DNA of 25,673 bases, from positions 1-25,673 of the forward strand of contig CAJPQU010000004.1 of NCBI GenBank assembly GCA_905372875.1. The letters run 5' to 3'. A program made the translations under genes and the position numbers. This DNA comes from an uncultured Schwartzia sp. (lineage in GTDB: Bacteria > Bacillota > Negativicutes > Selenomonadales > Selenomonadaceae). Under the pieces are notes generated by a model. That model saw only the letters and a program-made list of their open reading frames with translations. It was not told the origin of the DNA and ran no database searches. The first letter of the stretch is position 1. Every line of letters begins with the position of its first letter. Shown here in pieces: positions 1-6,818 of this stretch.

Positions 1-426
1 AAGATCAACAGCGACACGAAAGGGGACGACGCCGCTTACGAGAGCGATTTAATCTACATGCTGGGGGAGGCGCGGCGCTTAGGGGCGGAGCTGGTAGAGC
101 TTTCCGGAGTGGATTTTTTGAGCGAACCGCGGACGGCAACTCTTTACTATTTACCGCGGGCCAAGCGCCTGCGCCGGGCGGTGGAAGAACCGCTGTCCTT
201 AGTGGGAGGAGTTCGTTCTCTCGCCGATATGGAGGAAGTAATCGCGAGCGGCCTTGACATGGTATCCTTGAGCCGTCCGCTCATTTGCGAGCCGGATCTC
301 CTGCCGCGGCTGCGGGCCGGGCAGGAGCGATCGAATTGTCTGGGCTGCAATCGATGTTTTGTTATCGCCCGCCTTCATCCTGGCTTGCGCTGCGTTCATC
401 AGCGGCAGCTGACGAAAAAGGCGTGA
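1..426 (+). CDS. NADH:flavin oxidoreductase, Old Yellow Enzyme family (3' end only)
   Basis: The reading frame is open from the first base of the window, so the N-terminal part of the gene lies outside. The visible 141 codons are the C-terminal part of an FMN-binding TIM barrel. A GGVR phosphate-binding loop lies near 205-216, and the family-typical segment SRPLICEPDL lies near 268-300. The tail carries four cysteines at codons 337, 346, 355 and 391, giving the pattern CX2CX2CX11C. This resembles the 4Fe-4S site of the trimethylamine dehydrogenase / 2,4-dienoyl-CoA reductase branch. The protein ends soon after, without the extra NAD(P)-binding domain of those larger enzymes. Family membership is firm; the substrate cannot be told. 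A strong terminator follows the stop. Confidence 0.85.
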   Translation, partial: KINSDTKGDDAAYESDLIYMLGEARRLGAELVELSGVDFLSEPRTATLYYLPRAKRLRRAVEEPLSLVGGVRSLADMEEVIASGLDMVSLSRPLICEPDLLPRLRAGQERSNCLGCNRCFVIARLHPGLRCVHQRQLTKKA

Positions 427-446
427 GGCGCGGAGGAGAGATAACG

Positions 447-494
447 CCGAAACGGCGACTGTCAGAGAGAGGCGGTCGTCGTTTCGGATTTTTT
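447..494 (+). terminator. Rho-independent terminator after the flavin oxidoreductase gene
   Basis: A 13-bp stem pairs CCGAAACGGCGAC (447-459) with GTCGTCGTTTCGG (475-487), with one G-U pair. It is followed by ATTTTTT. It separates the flavin oxidoreductase gene from the operon starting at 565. Confidence 0.88.
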
Positions 495-495
495 A

Positions 496-524
496 TGGCG
501 TGAGGGTTTCCTATGTGGTATACT
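496..524 (+). promoter_or_regulatory. Possible promoter for the 565-6112 gene run
   Basis: A good -10 hexamer TATACT lies at 519-524. The -35 region 17 bp upstream (TGGCGT) is poor. The location between a terminator and the first gene of a run supports it; the sequence alone is weak. Confidence 0.4.
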
Positions 525-564
525 GCTGGCAGAGCATCGGCAGTGTGCGAGGAGGCGAAAAGAG

Positions 565-1221
565 ATGAAGGGGACGCGGATCAGCGGTATGGTATTGGCG
601 CTTTGGCTTTTGGCGGCACCGGTTCTGGCGGCGGTTCCGGAAGATTTCGCTTGCCGGGGGGTGGCGTTAGGGGCAACGGCAACGGAAGACTCCCTGACGG
701 GGGTTTTTGGCCGGCCGCTGTTTAACCAGGAACGCGGCGTATTTGGTATCCGGGTGAAGTATTATACCTTTCGTGAGGATTTTGTCGTGGGCGTGACGCC
801 GAAGGACGGGCGGGTGGTGGACATTGTCATCCGCGATCACGATTATACTGGGCGGGATGGCGTACGCTACGGCGCGACACCGTATAAGATCACCCAGGTC
901 TTTGGCAAGGTGGATCGTCAATTCATTGACGGGGCGACATGGTACATTTATCAAAATCCTGAGGTGCCGGGAGAGCGGCTGATGCTCGAAGCGGAGATGC
1001 CCGGGGCGACGCTCCTCTCCTGGCGTATCACCAGTCTGCCCTTGACGGAGGAAGAAGCGGATGTGCGGTGGGATGAGGAATGGGAAAACCAGGAGTTAGG
1101 CGCGGCGGAAATGAATGAGCAGGGAATTGATATGAGTGCCCTGAAGAACCGGGAGGAAACCCCTGAAGGCCGCAGGTATCCGGCTCCCAGCACGGTGCGG
1201 GCGAAGGCGGCCGCCTCATGA
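565..1221 (+). CDS. Exported protein of unknown function
   Basis: A 218-residue protein that I do not recognise. The N-terminus (basic KGTR, then a hydrophobic stretch ending in PVLAAVPED) is a clear signal peptide, probably cleaved by signal peptidase I. No lipobox cysteine is present. The mature part is a mixed-charge domain containing a possible beta-rich segment (IRVKYYTF..DFVVGVT), followed by an acidic then basic, probably disordered tail after residue 165. The start is set by AGGAGG at 550-555, nine bases before ATG 565. It is the first gene of a coupled run, and its stop overlaps the next start as ATGA at 1218. Being exported, it probably acts in the periplasm or cell envelope; nothing more specific can be claimed. 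Confidence 0.8.
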   Translation: MKGTRISGMVLALWLLAAPVLAAVPEDFACRGVALGATATEDSLTGVFGRPLFNQERGVFGIRVKYYTFREDFVVGVTPKDGRVVDIVIRDHDYTGRDGVRYGATPYKITQVFGKVDRQFIDGATWYIYQNPEVPGERLMLEAEMPGATLLSWRITSLPLTEEEADVRWDEEWENQELGAAEMNEQGIDMSALKNREETPEGRRYPAPSTVRAKAAAS

Positions 1222-2132
1222 TTCGATCGCGGTTTTGGCGTTCCCTGGGCATCTTTTTCGGCTGCCTCATCAGCTCCAGCTCCATCAATCTGTTTTTGCT
1301 CCCGAACCATCTCCTGAGCGGAGGACTGGCGGGCATCAGTATCATTGTTTATTTCCTGACGGGGCTGCCCGTGGGGGTGCAGACGCTCGTCTACAATATC
1401 CCTCTTTTCCTTGCTGCCTATAAGACATTGGGACGGAAGTACACCGAGGGCGTCGTGTTCAGTACCGTTCTCTTTTCCGTGGGGCTCGACGCCACCCATT
1501 TTCTGAACGGCTTTGCGCTCGTGCCTGATCCCATGCTGGCAGCCATCTTCGGCGGTGTTTTTAACGGCCTCGGCTACGGGCTGCTCTTTCGGCTGGACGG
1601 GAGCTCCGGCGGCCTGGACATCGTGGCCGCCATTTTGCGGAAATATTACTCCTTCAATATGGGCGGCGTGATCTTCACCTTCAACTGCGTCATCATGGCG
1701 GTCTCGGCCTGTATGTTCGGCATCATGCCGGCGATGTACACGCTGATCTCCATGTTCATTTGCGCGACGGTGACGGATAAAGTGGTGGCCGGGTTCGTCC
1801 ACCGCAAGGTGCTGTTTTTGATTTCCGATCGGGCCGAACCCATCGCTGAGGCCATCATTCATGAGATTGGGCGCGGTGTAACTTATATCGAAGGGGAGGG
1901 CGCTTTTACCCATCACGCGAAGCGGGTGTTGTTCGTGGTGGTGAATTTGACCCAGATTGCCCGCATCAAGCGGATCACGGATCAATTTGATCCCCAGGCG
2001 TTCATGATCGTGTTGGACGCCAATGAGGTTATGGGACGGGGCTTTACGCTGCCCGGCGTCAAGATTGAGAAAATGCTTCGGGAACGGGCCGCGGAGCAAG
2101 TGAGAAAGAAGGAGGCGGCGGGAAGTGATTGA
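1218..2132 (+). CDS. YitT family integral membrane protein
   Basis: A 304-residue protein matching the YitT family layout. About five or six hydrophobic segments fill residues 10-190, beginning with the family-like stretch around NLFLLPNHLLSGGLAGIS and including GLLFRLDGSSGGLDIVA. A soluble C-terminal domain of the DUF2179 type follows (GVTYIEGEGAF, then DPQAFMIVLDANEVMGRGF near the end). The cytoplasmic tail is thought to be a ligand-binding or regulatory module, but the transported substrate of the family is not established. Translation is probably coupled to the upstream exported protein through the ATGA overlap. Its own 3' end overlaps the adenine deaminase start by 8 bases. Confidence 0.9.
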   Translation: MIRSRFWRSLGIFFGCLISSSSINLFLLPNHLLSGGLAGISIIVYFLTGLPVGVQTLVYNIPLFLAAYKTLGRKYTEGVVFSTVLFSVGLDATHFLNGFALVPDPMLAAIFGGVFNGLGYGLLFRLDGSSGGLDIVAAILRKYYSFNMGGVIFTFNCVIMAVSACMFGIMPAMYTLISMFICATVTDKVVAGFVHRKVLFLISDRAEPIAEAIIHEIGRGVTYIEGEGAFTHHAKRVLFVVVNLTQIARIKRITDQFDPQAFMIVLDANEVMGRGFTLPGVKIEKMLRERAAEQVRKKEAAGSD

Positions 2133-3852
2133 GGATTTGGAACGTTTTACCGCCGTGGCACAAGGGAAAGCGCCAGCGGAACTGGTGATTCAGGGCGCGA
2201 AAATATACCAGTCCTTTACCGGTACCTTTGCCGCTGGGGATATCGCCATCGATCAGGGTTATATCGCGGGACTGGGCGATTATGCGGGCCGGGAGACGAT
2301 TGCGGCTGAAGGCCGGTACGCTTTGCCGGGATTTATCGACGGGCATATTCATGTGGAGAGCTCGCTCTTAAGTCCCGGGGAATTTGCCCGGGCCGTGGTG
2401 CCGACGGGGACGACGGCGGTGGTCACCGATCCCCACGAGATCGCCAATGTAGCGGGGATTCCGGGGATTCGCTACATGATGAACGCGTCCCGCAATCTGC
2501 CGCTGGACACGTTTTTCATGCTCCCTTCCTGCGTTCCGGCGACGGAATTGGAGGACGGCGGGGCGCATCTCTTGGCAAAGGATTTAGCGCCGCTTTTGGA
2601 TGAGCCGCGGGTCTTGGGATTGGCGGAAATGATGAATGTACCGGGGGTCCTCGCGGGAGATCCCGTGGTGTACGATAAGCTGATGATGCGTCACGGCTTG
2701 CAGATCGAGGGGCACGCGCCGGGGGTGATGGGAAAGCCTCTCATGGCCTACGCCGCGGCCGGGATCTCGTCGGATCACGAGTGCGTGACGGCAGAAGAAG
2801 GCTGGGCGCGCCTGGCGGCAGGAATGTACTTGGAAATTCGCGAGGGGTCAGCGGCGCACAATCTGGCCGCGCTGCGCTCAGTCATTAACGAACAGACGGC
2901 ACCGTTCTGCCTCTTCGTCACCGATGACCGCCATCCCGCTGATATTTTGGAACGAGGGCATATCAATTCTATTGTCAAAAGTGCCGTGGAAGCGGGGGTA
3001 TCGCTCTCGGCGGCTATCAATATGGCTACGGTAAACCCGGCTCGTTATTTTGGTCTCAAAGAGCGCGGCGTACTGGCTCCTCACCGTATAGCGGATATCC
3101 TGCTCTTTGACGGGCATGGATCATGGCGTCCTTCCCATGTATTGAAAAGCGGGGTGCTGGCGGCTCGGGAAGGGAGCCTTCTTTTAGGCCTGCCGGAGAC
3201 GGAGGATGAGATGCTTTATCACACGGTGCACATCGCCCCGGTGGAGAAAGAGAATTTAGCCATTCCCCTGCCTTCCGGCCGCGCCCACGTCATCGGGCTG
3301 GTGCCGGGACAGCTCCTTACCGAGAAGCTGACGTTGCCTGTGAAAACGGAAGAAGGGTGGGCGGTGGCGGATCCTGAGAGGGACATCCTGAAGCTGGCAG
3401 TCGTCGAGCGCCATCACGCCACGGGACGCATTGGGCTGGGGCTTCTCTCTGGGTATGGCTTAAAGCGCGGGGCGGTGGCCTCCACGGTGGGGCATGATTC
3501 CCACAATCTTATTGTGGCGGGAGCAGACGATGAGGACATGGTGACCGCGATCCGAGAGATCCAGCGCATCGGCGGCGGTTTCGTCATTGCCGCCGGGGGT
3601 GAGGTGTTGGCATCTCTGCCGCTTCCCATCGGAGGGCTGATGACTTCCCGGGCAGCCCGGGAGGTGGCCCGGGACAATGCCTGGCTCATCCAAACGGCCC
3701 GACGGTTAGGCGTGGGTGAGGGATGCGATCCTTTGATGACGCTGGCTTTTTTGAGCCTGCCGGTGATTCCGGCTCTAAAGCTTACCGATCGCGGCCTCGT
3801 CGACGTAGAGGCGGGAAAATTTTTGCCGGTAGACGCGGGGGAAACACCATGA
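2125..3852 (+). CDS. ade: Adenine deaminase
   Basis: A 575-residue cytoplasmic metal-dependent amidohydrolase converting adenine to hypoxanthine and ammonia for purine salvage. Family marks are the metal-binding DGHIHVESS near residues 72-80, TDPHEIANVAGI near 101-112, and the EGHAPG segment in the middle. The C-terminal half, with GHDSHNLIVAG, is typical of bacterial Ade. Length fits the family (about 570-600). The start is GTG at 2125, chosen because AGGAGG at 2109-2114 lies about 10 bases upstream and the barrel begins soon after. It overlaps the YitT stop by 8 bases and its TGA overlaps the next ATG (ATGA at 3849). No key residue appears missing. Confidence 0.95.
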   Translation: MIEDLERFTAVAQGKAPAELVIQGAKIYQSFTGTFAAGDIAIDQGYIAGLGDYAGRETIAAEGRYALPGFIDGHIHVESSLLSPGEFARAVVPTGTTAVVTDPHEIANVAGIPGIRYMMNASRNLPLDTFFMLPSCVPATELEDGGAHLLAKDLAPLLDEPRVLGLAEMMNVPGVLAGDPVVYDKLMMRHGLQIEGHAPGVMGKPLMAYAAAGISSDHECVTAEEGWARLAAGMYLEIREGSAAHNLAALRSVINEQTAPFCLFVTDDRHPADILERGHINSIVKSAVEAGVSLSAAINMATVNPARYFGLKERGVLAPHRIADILLFDGHGSWRPSHVLKSGVLAAREGSLLLGLPETEDEMLYHTVHIAPVEKENLAIPLPSGRAHVIGLVPGQLLTEKLTLPVKTEEGWAVADPERDILKLAVVERHHATGRIGLGLLSGYGLKRGAVASTVGHDSHNLIVAGADDEDMVTAIREIQRIGGGFVIAAGGEVLASLPLPIGGLMTSRAAREVARDNAWLIQTARRLGVGEGCDPLMTLAFLSLPVIPALKLTDRGLVDVEAGKFLPVDAGETP

Positions 3853-4592
3853 CGGACAGGAAAAAAGAATTGACGATTATCTATCTCTTGAACAGCGGCT
3901 TTCTCGTGCGCGGCGACGGCTGGGCGCTGCTCTTTGACGATTTTCAGGATCCGGCGGGGGCGGTGGACCAGGCGCTGCCGGAAATCGAGGAGCTTTATAT
4001 CTTTGCCTCCCACGCTCATTTCGATCATTTCAGCCCCGAGATTGCCCGCTACGCGAAGAAAACCCGGCGCTATTTTTTGAGCCGGGACATCGCGGGGGTT
4101 CCCTCCGCGCGTCGGATCCCAGCGGATCAGACGACGTGGCTGGGGGTCTACGACAGCTACGAGGGGGACCGCATCCGGGTGGTCTCGTATGATTCCACGG
4201 ATGAAGGGACGTCCTTTGCCGTGACCTTCGAGGGGTGGCGGATTTTTCACGCCGGGGATTTCAATTGGTGGCACTGGCGGGAAGACACCCCGGATAATAT
4301 AGGTTTTGCCCGCAACGGCTTTATGAAGCAGATGAAAAAACTGGACGGCGCGTTTTTTGACTTGGCCTTTTTCCCCGCGGACGGGCGTCTCGAAGAAGCG
4401 CGGAGCTGGGGCGCGAAGGAGTTTTGTCGCCGGACGGATACGCGGGCCTTGGTGACGATGCACAGCGTGGGCTATCCCCGCTGGCGGCCGGAGCCGGACT
4501 TTTTCCTGCCGGGGCGGGAAATTCCCTATTGGTCGCCGGTGACGCCGGGAGAGAAGCGACATTTGGCCCAGGGAGGAAAATTTACCGAATGA
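3849..4592 (+). CDS. Metallo-beta-lactamase-fold hydrolase
   Basis: A 247-residue protein with the zinc-binding signature HAHFDH at residues 55-60. A further likely metal ligand is in FHAGDFNW (about residue 137-144), and a late histidine is in TMHSVGYP. This is a single-domain MBL-fold hydrolase without a signal peptide, so it is probably cytoplasmic. The N-terminal NSGFLV..LLFD pattern is shared with UlaG-like and related MBL proteins, but the substrate cannot be predicted. The frame is open further upstream, to 3723. ATG 3849 is preferred because it forms an ATGA overlap with the ade stop and gives the expected N-terminal beta strand (ELTIIYLLNSG). Confidence 0.88.
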   Translation: MTDRKKELTIIYLLNSGFLVRGDGWALLFDDFQDPAGAVDQALPEIEELYIFASHAHFDHFSPEIARYAKKTRRYFLSRDIAGVPSARRIPADQTTWLGVYDSYEGDRIRVVSYDSTDEGTSFAVTFEGWRIFHAGDFNWWHWREDTPDNIGFARNGFMKQMKKLDGAFFDLAFFPADGRLEEARSWGAKEFCRRTDTRALVTMHSVGYPRWRPEPDFFLPGREIPYWSPVTPGEKRHLAQGGKFTE

Positions 4593-5173
4593 AGCGAATA
4601 GGGATGATGGCTGCGCTGGTGTTTCTCATGATGGGGACCAGTGCGGTGGCAGCGGAAATACAGGAAGGAGAAGAAAACGTGGCGAATCGATTTGCGGTCT
4701 TCGCGACCAGCGAAGGGACGTTTACCGTGGAACTCTTTGAGGACAAGGCGCCTCTGACGACGAAAAATTTCATTGATTTGGCGGAAAAAGGCTTTTACGA
4801 CGGCCTGATCTTCCATCGGGTCATCGACGGCTTCATGATTCAGGGAGGCGATCCTACGGGAACGGGGACGGGAGGCCCGGGTTACGAGATCCCGGACGAA
4901 TTTCATCCCGATCTCAAGCATGACGGGGAGGGCGTCCTCTCCATGGCCAATGCCGGGCCGAATACCGGCGGCTCTCAATTTTTTATTACGTTGGCGGCGA
5001 CCCCGTGGCTAAACGGGCACCACGCAGTCTTCGGCAAGGTGGTACGGGGCATGGATGTGGTGAAAAAGATCGGGAAAGTCGATTGCGATTCGGGGGACCG
5101 GCCGCTGGTGGAAGTAGTGATAAAGAAGATCACCATTATCGACGAACTGCCTGAGCCGTCAGAGGAGTCATGA
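4589..5173 (+). CDS. Exported cyclophilin-type peptidyl-prolyl isomerase
   Basis: A 194-residue protein: a signal peptide (MKRIGMMAALVFLMMGTSAVAA) followed by a complete cyclophilin domain. Family motifs are FHRVIDGFMIQGGDPTGTGTGG, including the catalytic Arg, then GSQFFITLA and the W in ATPWLNGHHAVFGKV. It catalyses cis-trans isomerisation of prolyl bonds and would assist folding outside the cytoplasm. ATG 4589 is chosen because it overlaps the previous stop as ATGA, has GGAGG about 12 bases upstream, and supplies the signal peptide. In-frame GTG codon 31 (4679) has its own excellent Shine-Dalgarno sequence. Initiation there would give a 164-residue form without a signal peptide, the usual size of a cytosolic cyclophilin. 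Confidence 0.93.
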   Translation: MKRIGMMAALVFLMMGTSAVAAEIQEGEENVANRFAVFATSEGTFTVELFEDKAPLTTKNFIDLAEKGFYDGLIFHRVIDGFMIQGGDPTGTGTGGPGYEIPDEFHPDLKHDGEGVLSMANAGPNTGGSQFFITLAATPWLNGHHAVFGKVVRGMDVVKKIGKVDCDSGDRPLVEVVIKKITIIDELPEPSEES

Positions 5174-5424
5174 GGGCCTATACTTATATTCTGGAGTGTG
5201 CCGACGGGACGCTCTATACCGGCTGGACGAACGATTTGGAAAAGCGCTTGGCGGCGCATAACGCGGGGCAGGGGGCGAAGTATACCCGGGGGCGCGGTCC
5301 GGTGCGTCTGCGCTACTATGAAGTCTTCACCGATAAGGAGGCGGCTCTCCGGCGGGAGGCCTCGCTGAAGCGTCTTTCCCGTACCGAAAAACTGGCCCTG
5401 ATTGAGGCCCGAGAGCTACGGTGA
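5170..5424 (+). CDS. GIY-YIG nuclease-fold protein (UPF0213/YhbQ type)
   Basis: An 84-residue protein consisting of one GIY-YIG domain. The first motif appears as YTYILEC (residues 4-10) and the second as LYTGWTNDL (15-23). The conserved Arg is in EKRLAAHN and a conserved Glu is in ALRREASLK. This is the standard size of the stand-alone YhbQ-like group, for which DNA-nicking or repair roles have been proposed but not settled. The ATG overlaps the cyclophilin stop as ATGA, and AGAGGAG lies just upstream. It is followed after 13 bases by the phosphopantetheinyl transferase gene. Confidence 0.93.
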   Translation: MRAYTYILECADGTLYTGWTNDLEKRLAAHNAGQGAKYTRGRGPVRLRYYEVFTDKEAALRREASLKRLSRTEKLALIEARELR

Positions 5425-5437
5425 GAAGGGAGACGTC

Positions 5438-6112
5438 ATGGAGTGCATCAAACTCTGCGCGCTGCACCTTGAGGAAGGCGCGGCGGAGGCGGCAGAGGTT
5501 TATTTTCCGCGCTTTTCCCGCGAGAGGCAACAGGAATTTTTCCGGTATCGTTCCCCTGGGCTTCGTACCCGTTCTCTCTGGGGAGAACTTTTAGCACGCT
5601 ATCTGGTGGCGGCCGCGGGAGGCCCGCCGCCCTTTGCTTTGTCGATTCGCCGCCAGGCGAAAGGGAAACCCTACAGCCCGACGGGCCGCTTTTTTTTCAA
5701 TTGGGCGCACAGCGGGGATTGGATCCTCTGCGGCGTCGGCCCCGGCGCGTTGGGGGTGGATGTGGAACGGCCCCGGCGGGGCACGTCCCTTTGCTCCGTT
5801 GCCGCCCGCTTCTTTCGCCCGGAGGAGTACCAAGCGATCGTGGATGCGCCGGAAGAAACGCGGGGGGATCTCTTTCGCCGCTATTGGACGATGAAGGAAA
5901 GCTATCTCAAGTACACCGGCGAGGGATTGGCCGGGGGCCTGCACGACGTCGACGTGGCGGCGCTCTGGGCGGGACAAGGCCCCGCGGCGGGGCGGAATTT
6001 TCCCCTGCCTGATGGCGCGATGGCGGGAATTGTCGCCTCGCCGTCACTTTTGCCGCGGGAGGTGACGATGATTTCCGTCGAGGAACTTCGCGCCGGGCTG
6101 GAAGATTTTTGA
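5438..6112 (+). CDS. 4'-phosphopantetheinyl transferase, Sfp type
   Basis: A 224-residue enzyme transferring the phosphopantetheine arm of coenzyme A to a carrier-protein serine. The Sfp/Gsp-type signatures are NWAHSGDW (88-95), GVDVERP (106-112, Mg-binding D108 and E110) and WTMKESYLKYTGEGL (150-164, with W, K and E in place). Length fits Sfp-type enzymes (about 220-240) rather than AcpS (about 120). ATG 5438 was chosen over an upstream TTG at 5402 because AAGGGAG sits at 5426-5432 and the domain starts here. No polyketide or peptide synthetase gene is visible nearby, so it may serve fatty-acid ACP or clusters elsewhere. It is the last gene of the run; the greA promoter follows 66 bases later. 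Confidence 0.9.
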   Translation: MECIKLCALHLEEGAAEAAEVYFPRFSRERQQEFFRYRSPGLRTRSLWGELLARYLVAAAGGPPPFALSIRRQAKGKPYSPTGRFFFNWAHSGDWILCGVGPGALGVDVERPRRGTSLCSVAARFFRPEEYQAIVDAPEETRGDLFRRYWTMKESYLKYTGEGLAGGLHDVDVAALWAGQGPAAGRNFPLPDGAMAGIVASPSLLPREVTMISVEELRAGLEDF

Positions 6113-6161
6113 ATGCCGTCGTGCCCGATGGGCGAAGGGGCGGCCTGTCGGCTTCTTTACC

Positions 6162-6177
6162 GCGGGAATTATCCCGC
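6162..6177. promoter_or_regulatory. Perfect inverted repeat abutting the greA -35 box
   Basis: GCGGGA-ATTA-TCCCGC is a perfect 6+6 inverted repeat ending one base before the TTGACA of the greA promoter. No T-run follows, so it does not look like a terminator. A protein-binding operator is possible but unproven. Confidence 0.4.
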
Positions 6178-6178
6178 A

Positions 6179-6207
6179 TTGACAAGGGCGGAGAAAATAC
6201 ATATAAT
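6179..6207 (+). promoter_or_regulatory. Consensus sigma-70/sigma-A promoter of greA-lysS
   Basis: TTGACA (6179-6184) and TATAAT (6202-6207) are both perfect consensus hexamers separated by the optimal 17 bp. Transcription would start near 6214, giving a leader of roughly 117 bases before the greA ATG. Confidence 0.92.
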
Positions 6208-6222
6208 AAAGCCGTGTGTAAG

Positions 6223-6314
6223 CGGGTGTCAGGGAAAGTTCCTGACACTCGTTTCGGTTTGTCCGTTTCGGCAGCGTCGGGCGGACGGGAAATGAAACCG
6301 TTACGGGAAACGGT
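6223..6314 (+). promoter_or_regulatory. Structured 5' leader of greA
   Basis: The leader contains an 11-bp hairpin pairing CGGGTGTCAGG (6223-6233) with CCTGACACTCG (6241-6251), followed by TTTCGGTTTG. A weaker GTCCG/CGGAC hairpin lies near 6261-6286. ACCGTT/AACGGT pairing lies near 6297-6314, just ahead of the AAGGAG Shine-Dalgarno. The first hairpin with its interrupted T-rich tail could act as a weak attenuator. The structure is seen; the regulatory role is inferred. Confidence 0.5.
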
Positions 6315-6330
6315 AAGGAGCGAAGGATCA

Positions 6331-6813
6331 ATGACGGACAAAAAATTCATCCTGACGAAGGATGGCCTCAAAAAATTAGAAGAGGAACTGGAGAAGCTGA
6401 AGGTTGTGCGCCGCAAAGAAGTGGCGGAACGATTAAAGGAAGCCATCGCCCTGGGCGATCTCAGTGAAAATTCGGAGTACGACGACGCCAAAAATGAACA
6501 GGCGTTTATCGAAGGCCGTATCCAGGAATTAGAAGTCAAACTGCGCAACGTGGAAGTCATTTCTGACGAGAAAAAATCCCGCACCACGGTGAGCATGGGG
6601 TGCTGCGTCGTCGTCCGGGATATGGAGATGAAAGAAGACATGGAGTACACGCTGGTAGGTTCGGCGGAGGCTGATCCGGCAGAGGGCAAGATCTCCAATG
6701 AATCGCCGGTGGGCGCGGCCATTTTAGGGAAAAAGGTCGGTTCTACGGTGGACGTACACGCACCGTCGGGGGTCTTGAAGTTTAAGATCGTGAAAATCAA
6801 GAATAAGAGGTAA
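6331..6813 (+). CDS. greA: Transcription elongation factor GreA
   Basis: A 160-residue protein, the normal GreA length (about 158). The N-terminal coiled coil spans roughly residues 8-75 and carries the acidic tip GDLSENSEYDDAKNEQ, which reaches into the RNA polymerase secondary channel to stimulate cleavage of backtracked transcripts. The C-terminal FKBP-like domain includes YTLVGSAEADPAEGKISNES and SPVGAAILGKKVGS. The frame is open back to 6109, but that stretch is promoter and leader. ATG 6331 follows AAGGAG and begins with the typical KKFILTKDGLKKLEEEL. It lies 5 bases upstream of the lysS start and is surely cotranscribed with it. Confidence 0.97.
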   Translation: MTDKKFILTKDGLKKLEEELEKLKVVRRKEVAERLKEAIALGDLSENSEYDDAKNEQAFIEGRIQELEVKLRNVEVISDEKKSRTTVSMGCCVVVRDMEMKEDMEYTLVGSAEADPAEGKISNESPVGAAILGKKVGSTVDVHAPSGVLKFKIVKIKNKR

Positions 6814-6818
6814 GACCA

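Noticed and set aside
951..2099. A 382-codon minus-strand open frame opposite yitT
   Set aside because: The translation is rich in His, Arg, Gln and Pro as typical of antisense shadow, and yitT on the plus strand is a clear family member.
4424..4588. Upstream in-frame extension of the cyclophilin gene
   Set aside because: It lies inside the MBL-fold gene in another frame. ATG 4589 gives a signal peptide and the ATGA junction used elsewhere in the operon.
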